From contig OZ245050.1 of assembly GCA_965224525.1 (NCBI GenBank), positions 2,852,001 through 2,916,000 on the forward strand: a DNA stretch of 64,000 bases, given 5' to 3'. The notes beneath the pieces are model-generated. The model saw only the letters and a program-made list of their open reading frames with translations. It ran no database searches and was not told where the DNA came from. Position 1 is the stretch's first letter; each line of letters starts with the position of its first letter. Of the stretch, positions 1 through 8,761 are shown one piece after another. The position numbers and the translations under genes are program-made. The DNA is from Granulosicoccus sp036478565. GTDB taxonomy: Bacteria > Pseudomonadota > Gammaproteobacteria > Granulosicoccales > Granulosicoccaceae.

Positions 1-302
1 GTTGAAATGGTCACCGCCGGTAACACCATTTGTATGGAATTCAGAAAATACGGTTTAAGCCCGGTCGGCTGAATGCCTATTTGCGCCGTCGACCATGCGC
101 TGGCCCAGGGAGCCACCGTCCATTGATTTGGCAGTGCCATCATGTCACCGCCGCGAATTTCGGATAAGGGCTTCAGGGAATTTACAAGCATCACGTACAG
201 CGGTAACAGATAGTAAATCGCAAATACGATCAGCGTGAAATATATAAGAAAACGTGTCCAGTGGTGATGTCGAATGGCATTGTCTGGCTCAGCCGTGCTC
301 AT
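1..302 (-). CDS. Sugar ABC transporter permease, MalG/GtsC-like (5' part; runs off left edge)
   Basis: Second inner-membrane permease of a carbohydrate ABC importer. Only the first 100 codons are in the window; the rest lies beyond base 1. The start (ATG at 302-300) overlaps the TGA of the upstream permease in an ATGA arrangement, as expected for co-translated permease pairs. The visible protein has a short cytoplasmic N-terminus, one strong membrane segment at about residues 16-42, and then a periplasmic stretch containing NSLKPLSEIR, typical of MalG-type (CUT1) permeases. The family is supported by the partner permease and binding protein next door. Substrate (glucose or mannose-type) is inferred from the neighbours only. 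Confidence 0.85.
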   Translation of the reverse strand, partial: MSTAEPDNAIRHHHWTRFLIYFTLIVFAIYYLLPLYVMLVNSLKPLSEIRGGDMMALPNQWTVAPWASAWSTAQIGIQPTGLKPYFLNSIQMVLPAVTIS

Positions 303-1174
303 TGCCGATTACCAGAGCGCAGCTCAGAGTATAAATACGGCACGATGATAGAAAATATCAGCATCAGCATGATTATGGCTGAAGAAGCGCCTATGCCCAT
401 CAAGTTTCGGGTAAAGGTATATGAATACATAAACGTCGCCGGTAACTCAGTCGCTTTACCGGGCCCACCACCGGTCAGTGCAACGACCAGGTCATAGGAC
501 TTGATCGCCAGATGTGCCAGCACCACAAAGGCAGATAAAAAAACCGGACGCATGAGCGGAATTATTATGCGGCGATAAATGGTTGTGGTGGATGCACCAT
601 CAATCTGGGCTGCCTTGATGATGTCGTTGTCCACCCCTCGGAGCCCTGCTAGGAACATCGCCATAACAAAACCCGATGTCTGCCAGACAGCCGCAATGAC
701 AACAGTATATATCGCAAATTTCCGATTCTTGATCCAGTCAAAATGAAATGTTTCCCAGCCCCAGACGTGCATGGTGTGTTCGAGGCCAAGTCCGGGATCA
801 AGGAACCACTTCCAGGCAGTACCAGTGACGATGAAGGACAATGCCATCGGGTACAGATACAGTGGTCTCAGAAACCCCTCGGCACGAATTTTCTGATCAA
901 GCAATATCGCCAGTAGCATCCCCAGTAAACTGCAAATACCGATATACAGAGAACCAAATATAGCCAGATTGACCAGCGAGGCGTTCCAGTGTTTGAGTTT
1001 CCACAGTTTTGTGTAATTCTCCAGACCTACCCAACCATACGATGGCAGCATTTTAGAGTCCGTCATGGACAGATATCCCGTGTACAGGATAAAGCCGTAG
1101 ACAAAAAACAGAATCAGTAAAAAACTGGGGCCCAGTACTATTTTTGGCAACCAGACCTGTAATCGTTCTCTCAC
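299..1174 (-). CDS. gtsB: Sugar ABC transporter permease, MalF/GtsB-like
   Basis: Inner-membrane permease of a CUT1 carbohydrate ABC importer, 291 residues, close to the usual size of GtsB-type proteins. Hydrophobic segments are visible at about 12-32, 68-92, 105-120, 155-177, 212-230 and 262-282. The EAA loop that docks on the ATPase is at about 188-210 (AAQIDGAS followed by a P-L-x-R-P sequence), and GGGPGKAT follows the fifth segment, both typical of MalF-like permeases. It lies 142 bases downstream of the binding protein gene and overlaps the next permease by 4 bases. The symbol rests on resemblance to the Pseudomonas glucose system; the true substrate could be another hexose. No ATPase gene is visible, so it presumably lies to the left. 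Confidence 0.85.
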   Translation of the reverse strand: MRERLQVWLPKIVLGPSFLLILFFVYGFILYTGYLSMTDSKMLPSYGWVGLENYTKLWKLKHWNASLVNLAIFGSLYIGICSLLGMLLAILLDQKIRAEGFLRPLYLYPMALSFIVTGTAWKWFLDPGLGLEHTMHVWGWETFHFDWIKNRKFAIYTVVIAAVWQTSGFVMAMFLAGLRGVDNDIIKAAQIDGASTTTIYRRIIIPLMRPVFLSAFVVLAHLAIKSYDLVVALTGGGPGKATELPATFMYSYTFTRNLMGIGASSAIIMLMLIFSIIVPYLYSELRSGNRQ

Positions 1175-1240
1175 TAAAGTATCCAGTGAATAATTTTATA
1201 AAGAAAATACCCGGAAAACCACACAGTCGAATTGTTGCAC

Positions 1241-1267
1241 AGCAGGGCGAGTGACCTCGTCCCTGCT
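1241..1267 (-). other. Hairpin between binding-protein and permease genes
   Basis: AGCAGGG-CGAG pairs with CTCG-(T)-CCCTGCT around a four-base loop, 11 base pairs with one bulged base. It lies in the 142-base gap between the gtsA-like stop and the gtsB-like start and has no T-tract on either strand. In many ABC importers a stem-loop here stabilises the upstream message and lowers permease expression relative to binding protein; that role is inferred. Confidence 0.5.
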
Positions 1268-1316
1268 ATTCGACAACAATCTGCCGGGCAGAGCCTGCAA
1301 TGATGTTTAAATATAT

Positions 1317-2564
1317 CTATTGTGCTGCTTCAATAGCAGTAACGAGTTCAGCCGCCGCTTCCTGGCTGCTGATATCGCCATTGAAGTGCTGGGTAACCAC
1401 GTCATACAAAGCATTCTTGATGGCAGCGGGCGCTGCATGACCGTGAGCCATTGATCCGAACAGGCTATTGGCGGTATTGGCTTCTGCCAAATCAACCATG
1501 CCTTTTTTACCACAATCATCGAAGTCGGTATTGGGCACATCGGTACGAGCGGGCACAGAACCCTTAACCACGTTGAAAGCCGACTGAAAGACAGGGTTCA
1601 TAATGGCTGCAGCCATTAACTGCTGCGCTTTTCCGTCTGAGTCCTTTTGGCTAAACATGGCAAACTGATCGGAGTTAAATGTCACTGAACCCTGAGTGCC
1701 TGGAAATCGAACACAAATGAAATCGTCGCCCGGTTTTTGACCTGCTTTAAGGAATTCTCCTTTGGCCCAATCTCCCATCATCTGCATGCCAGCCTTGCCC
1801 TCGATAACCATTGAGGAAGCCAGGTTCCAGTCTCGACCGGAAAAATTGTCATCAACATAGGAGCGCAGTGTTGACATACGGTTGAATGCTTCCACCATTT
1901 TCTCACCACCAAGAGCATCCGGATCGAGATCGATCATCGACTCTTTGTAGAAGTCATTGCCAAGCCCCAAAACTACTGCGTCGAAAATGGTTGCGTCCTG
2001 CCACGGCTGACCACCATGAGCCAGGGGTGTAATACCGTTGGCTTTCATCGCATCGAGGACTATCACCAGCTCGTCCCAGGTTTCGGGCACCTTGCCACCG
2101 GCGTCATCCAGCGCAGCCTTGCTGATCCAGACCCAGTTGGTAGAGTGCACGTTTACTGGCGCGGCAATCCAGTTACCTTCATGTTTTGAGAACGCTTGTA
2201 GTGCTGCCGGAACGACATCATCCCAACCTTCTGCAGCAGCCACTTCGTTCAGATTAGCAAGTTTGCCTTCGTTCGCCCAGTCGGTGATATCAAAACCCAG
2301 CATTTGTACCGCTGTCGGTGCATTGCCGGCCGTGACGCGGGCACGCAACGTCGTCATTGCGGCCTCACCACCACCACCGGCAACCGGCATATCTGTCCAG
2401 CCAACACCCTTGCTGGCGAGATCATCCTTTAATACACCCACAGCCGCAGCTTCGCCGCCAGATGTCCACCAATGCAAAACTTCAACATTATCTGCAGCTT
2501 GTGCAAAGCCAATTAGAGTGCCTGCCGCCAGTGCACACACAACACGTGAAATAGTTAATTTCAT
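1317..2564 (-). CDS. gtsA: Sugar ABC transporter periplasmic binding protein, GtsA-like
   Basis: Periplasmic family 1 solute-binding protein that delivers sugar to the adjacent permeases; 415 residues from the chosen start. The ATG at 2564 is preceded by GGAGGG and begins MKLTISRVV, a normal Sec signal peptide ending near AQA-ADN at residue 24. An upstream in-frame start would put 11 charged residues before it. The mature N-terminus VEVLHWWTSGGEA and the following GGGGEAAMTTL closely resemble glucose/mannose-binding GtsA proteins of Pseudomonas. First gene of the visible operon. Substrate assignment is by resemblance only. Confidence 0.87.
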   Translation of the reverse strand: MKLTISRVVCALAAGTLIGFAQAADNVEVLHWWTSGGEAAAVGVLKDDLASKGVGWTDMPVAGGGGEAAMTTLRARVTAGNAPTAVQMLGFDITDWANEGKLANLNEVAAAEGWDDVVPAALQAFSKHEGNWIAAPVNVHSTNWVWISKAALDDAGGKVPETWDELVIVLDAMKANGITPLAHGGQPWQDATIFDAVVLGLGNDFYKESMIDLDPDALGGEKMVEAFNRMSTLRSYVDDNFSGRDWNLASSMVIEGKAGMQMMGDWAKGEFLKAGQKPGDDFICVRFPGTQGSVTFNSDQFAMFSQKDSDGKAQQLMAAAIMNPVFQSAFNVVKGSVPARTDVPNTDFDDCGKKGMVDLAEANTANSLFGSMAHGHAAPAAIKNALYDVVTQHFNGDISSQEAAAELVTAIEAAQ

Positions 2565-3039
2565 AGTCCCTCCAGTTGAATCGACACGATCGTCCACGCA
2601 ATCCTAGCGATCCGGGAAGTTCATTACAACTGGTTTGTCCGACCATTGCGTCGAATACCTGGTCAGCCCGGCTAATCTCACAGTGATACTGCGAACAGCG
2701 GAATCAATTTTCAACGAATCATGTCCACAGGCACATGATTTCCCGGATTCCGCGCCCATACAACAAGGGAAAAGATCCTTCCAATTGTTGGCCTTCCAAA
2801 GGCTATGAAGTGGTGAAAATTGTTGAAGGCTAACTATCACGCCTATGACGCACTACTTTCTGGCTGAACAAAACGTCCTGCTTCGCCACAGGCTACGCAA
2901 CACACAAAGATGATGCTCGCAAGTACGGTAAAACGACGGACAAGCTTTGAGAAACCGTCGATTCTTTTCACCAATCGGCGCTATGTAGTGAATGGCAGCT
3001 TCAGCTGAACCCCGACCCGACAACTTCGCGTCCAATGGC
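2565..3039. other. Intergenic region upstream of the sugar importer
   Basis: About 475 bases with no convincing gene; the short open frames here (78 and 62 codons) lack signals or recognisable composition. It should contain the importer promoter. It holds an inverted repeat, AATCATGT (2717-2724) and ACATGATT (2733-2740), spaced by 8 bases: either an operator or a hairpin. Confidence 0.5.
2717..2740. repeat. Perfect 8-bp inverted repeat
   Basis: AATCATGT and ACATGATT are exact reverse complements separated by 8 bases, about 155 bases upstream of the gtsA-like start. No T-tract follows on either strand, so a regulator site is at least as likely as a terminator. No regulator is identified. Confidence 0.35.
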
Positions 3040-3061
3040 AAAAAGGTAGCCTATCGGGCTA
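3040..3061 (-). terminator. Weak intrinsic terminator of the CBM9-like lipoprotein gene
   Basis: On the minus strand TAGCC pairs with GGCTA around a 5-base loop and is followed by CCTTTTT. The first arm includes the TAG stop codon of the gene. The stem is only 5 base pairs, so efficiency is doubtful. Confidence 0.45.
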
Positions 3062-4171
3062 GCGGAGTATTGCGGTACCCATCAAGCTCGGGTTTCTCCA
3101 TGTTTGATCACTAGAGCCATCTTCGGATGGTTTTGACGGATTCATCCAGCCCCACTTCGCATCCCGATCACCACCATCCTGGTCGTCACTAATTTGCACC
3201 TCTATACCAAATGGCCGACCGACAACGATGCCAAACTGCTCCAGATTGACGCGGAATTCCCAGCCGTGTTGTCCAGCATCGCACAAACAGCTGGCGAACT
3301 TGAAATCGTCAGGCAAAGGTAATGAATTTGCGCCTTTGAGTATTCTGCCATCGACATCTTCGCTGTTGTTGGCTTCCAGCGGTTGTTTGAATTTCAAATG
3401 TGGAACCAAAAAATCAAAGTCATCAATGCCATCAAAGCTGGTGTTTTTACTATTGTCTCCATCAATTAGTAGTTCCGCCGCATCATCCTGATACATGTTC
3501 CCATCGGATGAATCTACAAATACAGTGGCACCTTGCGTAAATTCTCCGTAAACGAACACATACAAATACGTTTCGTCGTGCATAGCCAACCAGTGATATT
3601 CAGTCTGCCCATCCGAGCGTTTTTCGTCATTACCCAAAATCAGGTTATCGATAGCCAGCGGCACACTACTGCGATCAACAGATGTACCGCTATCCCAAAT
3701 TGTGTCGTACAACCCATCCAGGACTGGCGCTTCGTCCGGCGCTATTCTGGGCACATCAACATCGATGCTTGTATTGGTATCGGACGTATCGGACGTATCG
3801 GACGTATCGGACGTATCGGACGTATCGGACGTATCGGACGTATCGGACGTATCGGATGTATCGGATGTATCGGATGTATCGGATGTATCGGATGTATCAG
3901 TCGTATCGGATGTATCAGTCGTATCGGATGTATCGGATGTATCGGATGTATCAGATGTATCGGATGTATCAGATGTATCGGATGTATCAGACGTATCGGG
4001 TGTTTCGGCTGTGCCAGATCCATCCACGATGGAGGTTGTCGTACCTGCATCGTTCTGCGCTGGTGTTTCAACCCCTGAATCACAGCCAACTATCACAATA
4101 CAAAAGAGCAATACGAAACGACTACGACCCAACCAGGCAGGAGGATTGCTGGCCACAGTAATTGAACTCAT
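3059..4171 (-). CDS. Lipoprotein with Asp-Thr-Ser repeat linker and CBM9-like sugar-binding domain
   Basis: Predicted envelope lipoprotein of 370 residues. The chosen ATG (4171) gives an N-terminus with Arg residues, a hydrophobic core and the lipobox IVGC at about residues 27-30; an in-frame ATG at 4252 would add 27 residues and make an unusually long signal. After the lipidated Cys comes a low-complexity linker of about 25 Asp-Thr-Ser triplets coded by a 9-bp DNA repeat. The C-terminal 220 residues begin with APVLDGLYDTIWDSG and end in a KWGWMNP region, matching family 9-like carbohydrate-binding (DOMON-related) domains. A plausible job is holding a sugar or heme-binding module away from the membrane; ligand unknown. 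It stands alone and is not obviously in an operon. Confidence 0.75.
   Translation of the reverse strand: MSSITVASNPPAWLGRSRFVLLFCIVIVGCDSGVETPAQNDAGTTTSIVDGSGTAETPDTSDTSDTSDTSDTSDTSDTSDTSDTTDTSDTTDTSDTSDTSDTSDTSDTSDTSDTSDTSDTSDTSDTSDTSDTNTSIDVDVPRIAPDEAPVLDGLYDTIWDSGTSVDRSSVPLAIDNLILGNDEKRSDGQTEYHWLAMHDETYLYVFVYGEFTQGATVFVDSSDGNMYQDDAAELLIDGDNSKNTSFDGIDDFDFLVPHLKFKQPLEANNSEDVDGRILKGANSLPLPDDFKFASCLCDAGQHGWEFRVNLEQFGIVVGRPFGIEVQISDDQDGGDRDAKWGWMNPSKPSEDGSSDQTWRNPSLMGTAILR
3777..4001. repeat. 9-bp tandem repeat (minisatellite), about 25 units
   Basis: The plus-strand unit is GTATCGGAC with variants GTATCGGAT, GTATCAGAT and GTATCAGTC. About 25 units cover 225 bases in exact register and encode the Asp-Thr-Ser linker of the lipoprotein on the minus strand. 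Near-identical unit DNA, especially the first eight copies, suggests recent slippage. Because the unit is a multiple of three, several frames stay open through it; those other frames are shadows. Confidence 0.95.
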
Positions 4172-4252
4172 AAGCGTTATATCGAAAGTGACACATGACG
4201 GGGTACTAATTTTACAGTCTCCCTGATTTATCAATGATTGCACTTTACCCAT

Positions 4253-5044
4253 GTATCTGACTTCAATGAACTGGCATCACGAAATCGATCAGCCCTTATA
4301 CGAAATATTCGCGGCAGTCACTTCTGCTAAGTTAAACTGTCGACTACTGCTCTCTTTTAGTCTCAATAGCGCGCACTTCATCGCAGAAAGAGAGCCAATT
4401 GAGTAGCTATGCTCCAACAGCCGAATAGCGTTTTGTAATTGATCCAACGTACAAACACCTACCAGACAAAGTTATCCCGGCCCCTTCCAGAACAGCCAAA
4501 CTCTCTCGGCTTGGGCGTTTCAAAGCAATAAATCAGTAGCCTCCCCAGCATGTGGAACCTTGGTTTTTTATAAGTCAGCACTACCAGCAATCACCGCTTG
4601 TAGAACTCTATCAAGAGCATCAGCTAAATCTTGGGAAGGGTATTCACACGGATTGTCGTAACCTGTATCCACGTCATCAGAAATCAATTTCAACTATCAT
4701 TATTGATTGAAACGATGATTGCGTTATGAACGACCGTGCAAAACGACATTTACCTGAAATCCCAAGATTCGAGAACAGCGACCACTTAATGGGTTTCAAC
4801 CGAGGCATCAACTTTGCGCTTCACACACATCAGCAGACACACTGATTCTCGGCACGTGCTACGCTAGCTGCAGTATGACGTTTTGCACTCTTCGCGCCGA
4901 CAGCGGGTTAAGCATGGGTGATGACATGGTTCACTTACACAATCGAGATACGCAGCGATGACGCGATCGTTTATAAACTTGATATGACACTGATGGAGTA
5001 GGTTCGAATCAGTGACCATTGACAGCCAATGGCAGCTTCACACC
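4253..5044. other. Intergenic region, no gene seen
   Basis: About 790 bases between two minus-strand exported-protein genes. I find no open frame with a plausible start and composition, no RNA gene and no clear terminator. A GGTTCGAATC string near 5001 resembles a tRNA T-loop, but the flanking stem does not pair. The lipoprotein promoter should lie at its left end. A small hairpin, CCATTG/CAATGG, is at 5016-5032 just after the beta-helix gene. Confidence 0.5.
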
Positions 5045-6964
5045 TTATTCCACCCACTCGCTCGCACCGATATCGCTGAACCAGTCTTCCCCATGACTTT
5101 GCCGCGGCATGCCATCAACATCATGAGTCGCCTCGTCAACAATCTCACCTTTGTTCAGATAATGTAAATAGGGTGCATTGAGTCGAAGATTGACCTCGCC
5201 AACATCCAAGAACTCGGAGACCTTCGCACTATCCAGATTACCCTTTTCTATATATGGCATGTCATTGCGTACGGAAATCAGTGCATCAGTCAGATTGTTT
5301 ACCAGGGTGGTGTGCTCGCTGTTAAAGCGCAACTCTATAGATTTTGGTGTATTTCCCTGGGTTAATATCGTATTGTGCAGAACCATCGTATTGGGGGAAC
5401 TCCAGACAATGATCATCGCATCCGCTTCGGCTTTTCTTTTATAACTCAGAAAATTATGATCCATGGTTATCATATTATTGCGAATAATACCGCCCCTGTG
5501 ATCCATCGGTCGATCTTCCAGACCAAATGCAATGGCCCGATCAACATTGTGAAAACGGTTGTTCTCAAGCACCGTGTTTGAAGACCCTCTCCACATCAGC
5601 ACCGCGGCATTCCATAGATGATCTGTCCAGTCAGGTGTGTGTATGTTTTCAAACAGATTATTGCGTATCATCCAGTCTTTGCCGCCATGCACATCTATAG
5701 CATGTGTATAACCGGTACCACCACCATGATCTATTAGCGGTGGGTGCTCCGTATAACCGAAAGATGAATACTCAACCAATCCACTGTCCACACCGTCGGC
5801 AAAACCCAGAGGGTTTGATTTGAGCAATTGCTCTCCACTGTCTTGCAAGCGTACGTTATAAAGTATAGGGCTATCACTATTTCCGTTGACAATAATGCCA
5901 TGGAAGTACACTTGCTCAATGGTTAAATTACTGACCGCAAGGTTTGTAGAGTCTGACCATATTCCGTATTCAACAGTCTGGTCTCCATGCCACTCATCCA
6001 TACCACTTCCGATCAGAATGACCTCATCACAGCGTTCGCTGTCTCCAGATATTGTTATATTGTCGGCATGGACCAGTAGCGATCTGGAAAGTTTATATGT
6101 ACCTGGGGCAATCAGCAGACGTGTATTTGATTGAAGCTCTGCTACTGCTTTTTGCAATGCCAGTTCATTGGCAATTCGCACTGTTCGGTCAAATGCCGGG
6201 GGCTCAAAAGCAGGTGCTTCAACACAATCTATACCAGCACCCCTTGGCACTCCACCAACATCATTCACGGTTATTTCCATGGCACTGCTCCAAAGGCCAT
6301 AGCCCTCGCCATTCCAGGCCTGTATCGACCACCGGCCTGGCCCGTCATCCAATGCAGTCGCCGAGTTGAACGTACAGGTCCCGGTGCCATCAGAACAGCT
6401 AACCTCGTTTGCGGTAAGCCACTGTTCTATTCGGTTCCCAGAACTGTCATCGACCCAAAGGTAGTACCAGGATGCAGCTGCAACGGCATTCCATATATAT
6501 TCGGGGGAGTTGTTGTCCAATGACCCACCGGGTGAGACCAAAGTGGAGGCACCAGGAGCTCCATCCTGATCACCTCCAACTGCAATTTCCATGGCATCGC
6601 TCCAGGGGCCATAGCCGTCGCTATTCCAGGCTTGTACCCACCACCGGCCCGGCCCAGCATCCAATGAAGTCACCGAGGCAAAGGTACATGTCCCGGTGCC
6701 ATCAGAACAGCCAACCTCGTTTGCAGTAAGCCACTGCTTTATACGGTTTCCGGATTTGTCGTTAACCCACAAGTAATACCAGCTTGCAGTTGGCGCGGCT
6801 CTCCAGACATAAGCTGGAATCATATCGGTTACTGGCCCGCCTGGAGATACAAGTTCGACCTGTCGTGGTAAATATCCGGACGCCCATGTATGCGAGAGAG
6901 TAAACAACATGACAAAAGCAACGACTAGCCGTACAAACTTGGGTAAAACTGTTTTGTTGTTCAC
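5045..6964 (-). CDS. Secreted parallel beta-helix protein with duplicated N-terminal module
   Basis: Exported protein of 639 residues. A signal peptide is visible at 1-28 (hydrophobic core VVAFVMLFTL, cleavage near TWA-SG). Two copies of a module of about 100 residues follow (about 33-127 and 140-232), each with LVSPGG, a W-Y-Y-L-W-V core, IxQWLTANEV, CSDGTGTC and PGRWxxQAWN. The rest (about 250-620) is a right-handed parallel beta-helix, shown by an IAPGTY start, recurrent N-N-x-F/I-x-x-V turns and a GASEW end. This architecture is common in pectate-lyase-like and alginate/polysaccharide-acting proteins; catalytic residues cannot be assigned. The repeated module looks like a carbohydrate- or surface-binding domain. 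Monocistronic. Confidence 0.75.
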   Translation of the reverse strand: MNNKTVLPKFVRLVVAFVMLFTLSHTWASGYLPRQVELVSPGGPVTDMIPAYVWRAAPTASWYYLWVNDKSGNRIKQWLTANEVGCSDGTGTCTFASVTSLDAGPGRWWVQAWNSDGYGPWSDAMEIAVGGDQDGAPGASTLVSPGGSLDNNSPEYIWNAVAAASWYYLWVDDSSGNRIEQWLTANEVSCSDGTGTCTFNSATALDDGPGRWSIQAWNGEGYGLWSSAMEITVNDVGGVPRGAGIDCVEAPAFEPPAFDRTVRIANELALQKAVAELQSNTRLLIAPGTYKLSRSLLVHADNITISGDSERCDEVILIGSGMDEWHGDQTVEYGIWSDSTNLAVSNLTIEQVYFHGIIVNGNSDSPILYNVRLQDSGEQLLKSNPLGFADGVDSGLVEYSSFGYTEHPPLIDHGGGTGYTHAIDVHGGKDWMIRNNLFENIHTPDWTDHLWNAAVLMWRGSSNTVLENNRFHNVDRAIAFGLEDRPMDHRGGIIRNNMITMDHNFLSYKRKAEADAMIIVWSSPNTMVLHNTILTQGNTPKSIELRFNSEHTTLVNNLTDALISVRNDMPYIEKGNLDSAKVSEFLDVGEVNLRLNAPYLHYLNKGEIVDEATHDVDGMPRQSHGEDWFSDIGASEWVE

Positions 6965-7297
6965 GGCTACAACCTGGCATCAGTAGAAGCATTGTTGAAC
7001 GCAAATACCATGCACGAAGTTGCACGAGTAACTCTTCGTAATTAGTTATTTCAGGTGACAAGACGTCGAATACGATTTGCTATAACAAACAGCTGCGAGT
7101 ATTCACAGGATCTCGCTACATGATTACAGCGATGTCATGACATAGAAGATGTTTGGAAATGCAATTGTATACCAATATTGACAAAATACGCCGTTGAAAT
7201 CTCTGTGACCAGAGCGAATTGGCGTGACTGTAGTCTGTGATACCCATGCAAACAACGCGAAACATATATACCTGTTGCACATAAACTTCGTGCAAAC
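6965..7297. other. Intergenic region between gatB and the beta-helix gene
   Basis: About 330 bases without a convincing gene. It should hold the promoter of the beta-helix gene and the end of the gatCAB transcript. TTGCAC (7275-7280) and GTGCAA (7290-7295) form a 6-bp hairpin just past the gatB stop, without a T-tract. Confidence 0.5.
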
Positions 7298-8749
7298 TTA
7301 ACCCGCCAGCTTTGCCTTCAACAGCTCATTCAACTGGGCCGGGTTAGCTTTGCCACGCGACGCTTTCATAACCTGACCAACGAAAAATGCCATCAACTTC
7401 TCCTTGCCCGCCTGGTATTCGGCAACCTGCGACGGGTTTGCGGTAAGAACCTCATCGACCATCGCTTCAATAGCACCGGTATCGGTTATTTGCCGCAACC
7501 CATCCCGCTCGATAACAGCATCCGCAGTATCACCCGCGCTCCACATGGCTTCCAGCACCTGACGACCTATCTTGTTCGACACGGTATTGTCTGCCACTCG
7601 CGTCACCAGGCCAGCAAGTCGTGATGCATCAACCGGACAGTCATCGAAAGCAAGCTCTTCGCGATTCAGCTTGGCAAACAACTCTCCCAGGATCCAGTTG
7701 GCGGCCAACCGTGGCTTGAATTCAGCGTTTGTTTCACTAGCAACAAGCAGCATCGCTTCAAAGTAGTCGGCAGTTACACGATCAGCCGTCAGTGCACTGG
7801 CATCCGACTCATTAAGTTCAAGTTCACTGATGTACCGAGCCCGACGAGCGACCGGTAGCTCTGGCATGGTTTCGCGGACAGTATCGACAAACGATGATTC
7901 GACAATCAACGGCGGCAAATCGGGATCGGGGAAATAGCGGTAGTCGTTGGCTTCTTCTTTTGAGCGCATTGAACGTGTTTCGTCACGATCCGGATCGTAC
8001 AGACGTGTTTCCTGTACCACCTTGCCACCGCTTTCAAGCACATCAATCTGCCGCTCCACTTCAAATTCGATTGCCCGTTCGAGAAAACGAAAGGAATTGA
8101 GATTCTTGATCTCGCTACGCGTCCCAAGCTCACTGTCACCACTCGGGCGAATCGACACATTGGCATCACAACGAAATGAACCTTCCTGCATATTGCCATC
8201 ACAAATGCCTATCCAGCGCACCAGTGAGTGCATATAACGTGCGTAAGCAACCGCTTCAGTGGCTGATCGCATATCCGGCTCAGAGACAATTTCCAGTAGC
8301 GGTGTACCCGCCCTGTTCAAATCAATGCCTGTTTGTCCGGGAAATTTGTCATGCACCGACTTGCCAGCATCTTCTTCGAGATGCGCCCGGGTTATACCAA
8401 CCGTTTTATCATGACCTTCGCCCAGGGCTATTGTGACCGTACCGGTACCGACTATCGGTAACGCCATCTGGGAGATCTGATAGCCTTTCGGCAGATCCGG
8501 GTAAAAATAATTTTTACGGGCAAAGACTGAACGATGACCAATTTCTGCACCCAACGCGAGCGCGAGCCGCACTGCCATACGCACTACTTCCCGATTAACC
8601 ACCGGCAAGACGCCCGGTAAACCGAGATCAACTGCAGATGCCTGCGTATTCGGATCTGCGCCAAACGTCGTGGAGGCACCCGAGAATATTTTCGATTGCG
8701 TGGCAAGCTGGGCATGAATTTCAAGCCCTATAACTGTTTCCCAAGACAT
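7298..8749 (-). CDS. gatB: Aspartyl/glutamyl-tRNA amidotransferase subunit B
   Basis: GatB of the GatCAB amidotransferase, which converts Glu-tRNA(Gln) and/or Asp-tRNA(Asn) to the amide forms; GatB binds the tRNA and activates the carboxylate. 483 residues, normal length. It opens with the family signature WETVIGLEIHAQL, has the metal-site region around RKNYFYPDLPKGYQISQ, and ends with the helical YqeY-like tail (GKANPAQLNELLKAKL) that contacts the tRNA. Third gene of a gatC-gatA-gatB run, 12 bases after gatA. The usual start at ATG 8749 fits the family. Confidence 0.98.
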   Translation of the reverse strand: MSWETVIGLEIHAQLATQSKIFSGASTTFGADPNTQASAVDLGLPGVLPVVNREVVRMAVRLALALGAEIGHRSVFARKNYFYPDLPKGYQISQMALPIVGTGTVTIALGEGHDKTVGITRAHLEEDAGKSVHDKFPGQTGIDLNRAGTPLLEIVSEPDMRSATEAVAYARYMHSLVRWIGICDGNMQEGSFRCDANVSIRPSGDSELGTRSEIKNLNSFRFLERAIEFEVERQIDVLESGGKVVQETRLYDPDRDETRSMRSKEEANDYRYFPDPDLPPLIVESSFVDTVRETMPELPVARRARYISELELNESDASALTADRVTADYFEAMLLVASETNAEFKPRLAANWILGELFAKLNREELAFDDCPVDASRLAGLVTRVADNTVSNKIGRQVLEAMWSAGDTADAVIERDGLRQITDTGAIEAMVDEVLTANPSQVAEYQAGKEKLMAFFVGQVMKASRGKANPAQLNELLKAKLAG

Positions 8750-8761
8750 GTGCTGTTCCCG

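Noticed and set aside
2604..2840. 78-codon open frame on the minus strand upstream of the sugar importer
   Set aside because: No ribosome site, no recognisable sequence, and its composition is like the surrounding non-coding DNA.
3777..4001. CRISPR array
   Set aside because: Units are contiguous 9-mers with no unique spacers and no cas genes nearby.
3682..4226. Plus- and minus-strand proteins made of Tyr-Arg, Ser-Asp-Val or Pro-Ile repeats
   Set aside because: All are shadows of the 9-bp repeat; only the minus-strand frame with lipobox and CBM9-like domain is coherent.
4995..5015. GGTTCGAATC string resembling a tRNA T-arm
   Set aside because: Flanking bases do not form the five-pair T-stem and no acceptor or anticodon arm is visible upstream.
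7275..7295. gatB terminator
   Set aside because: Only a 6-bp stem and no T-tract; mentioned within the intergenic entry but not called.
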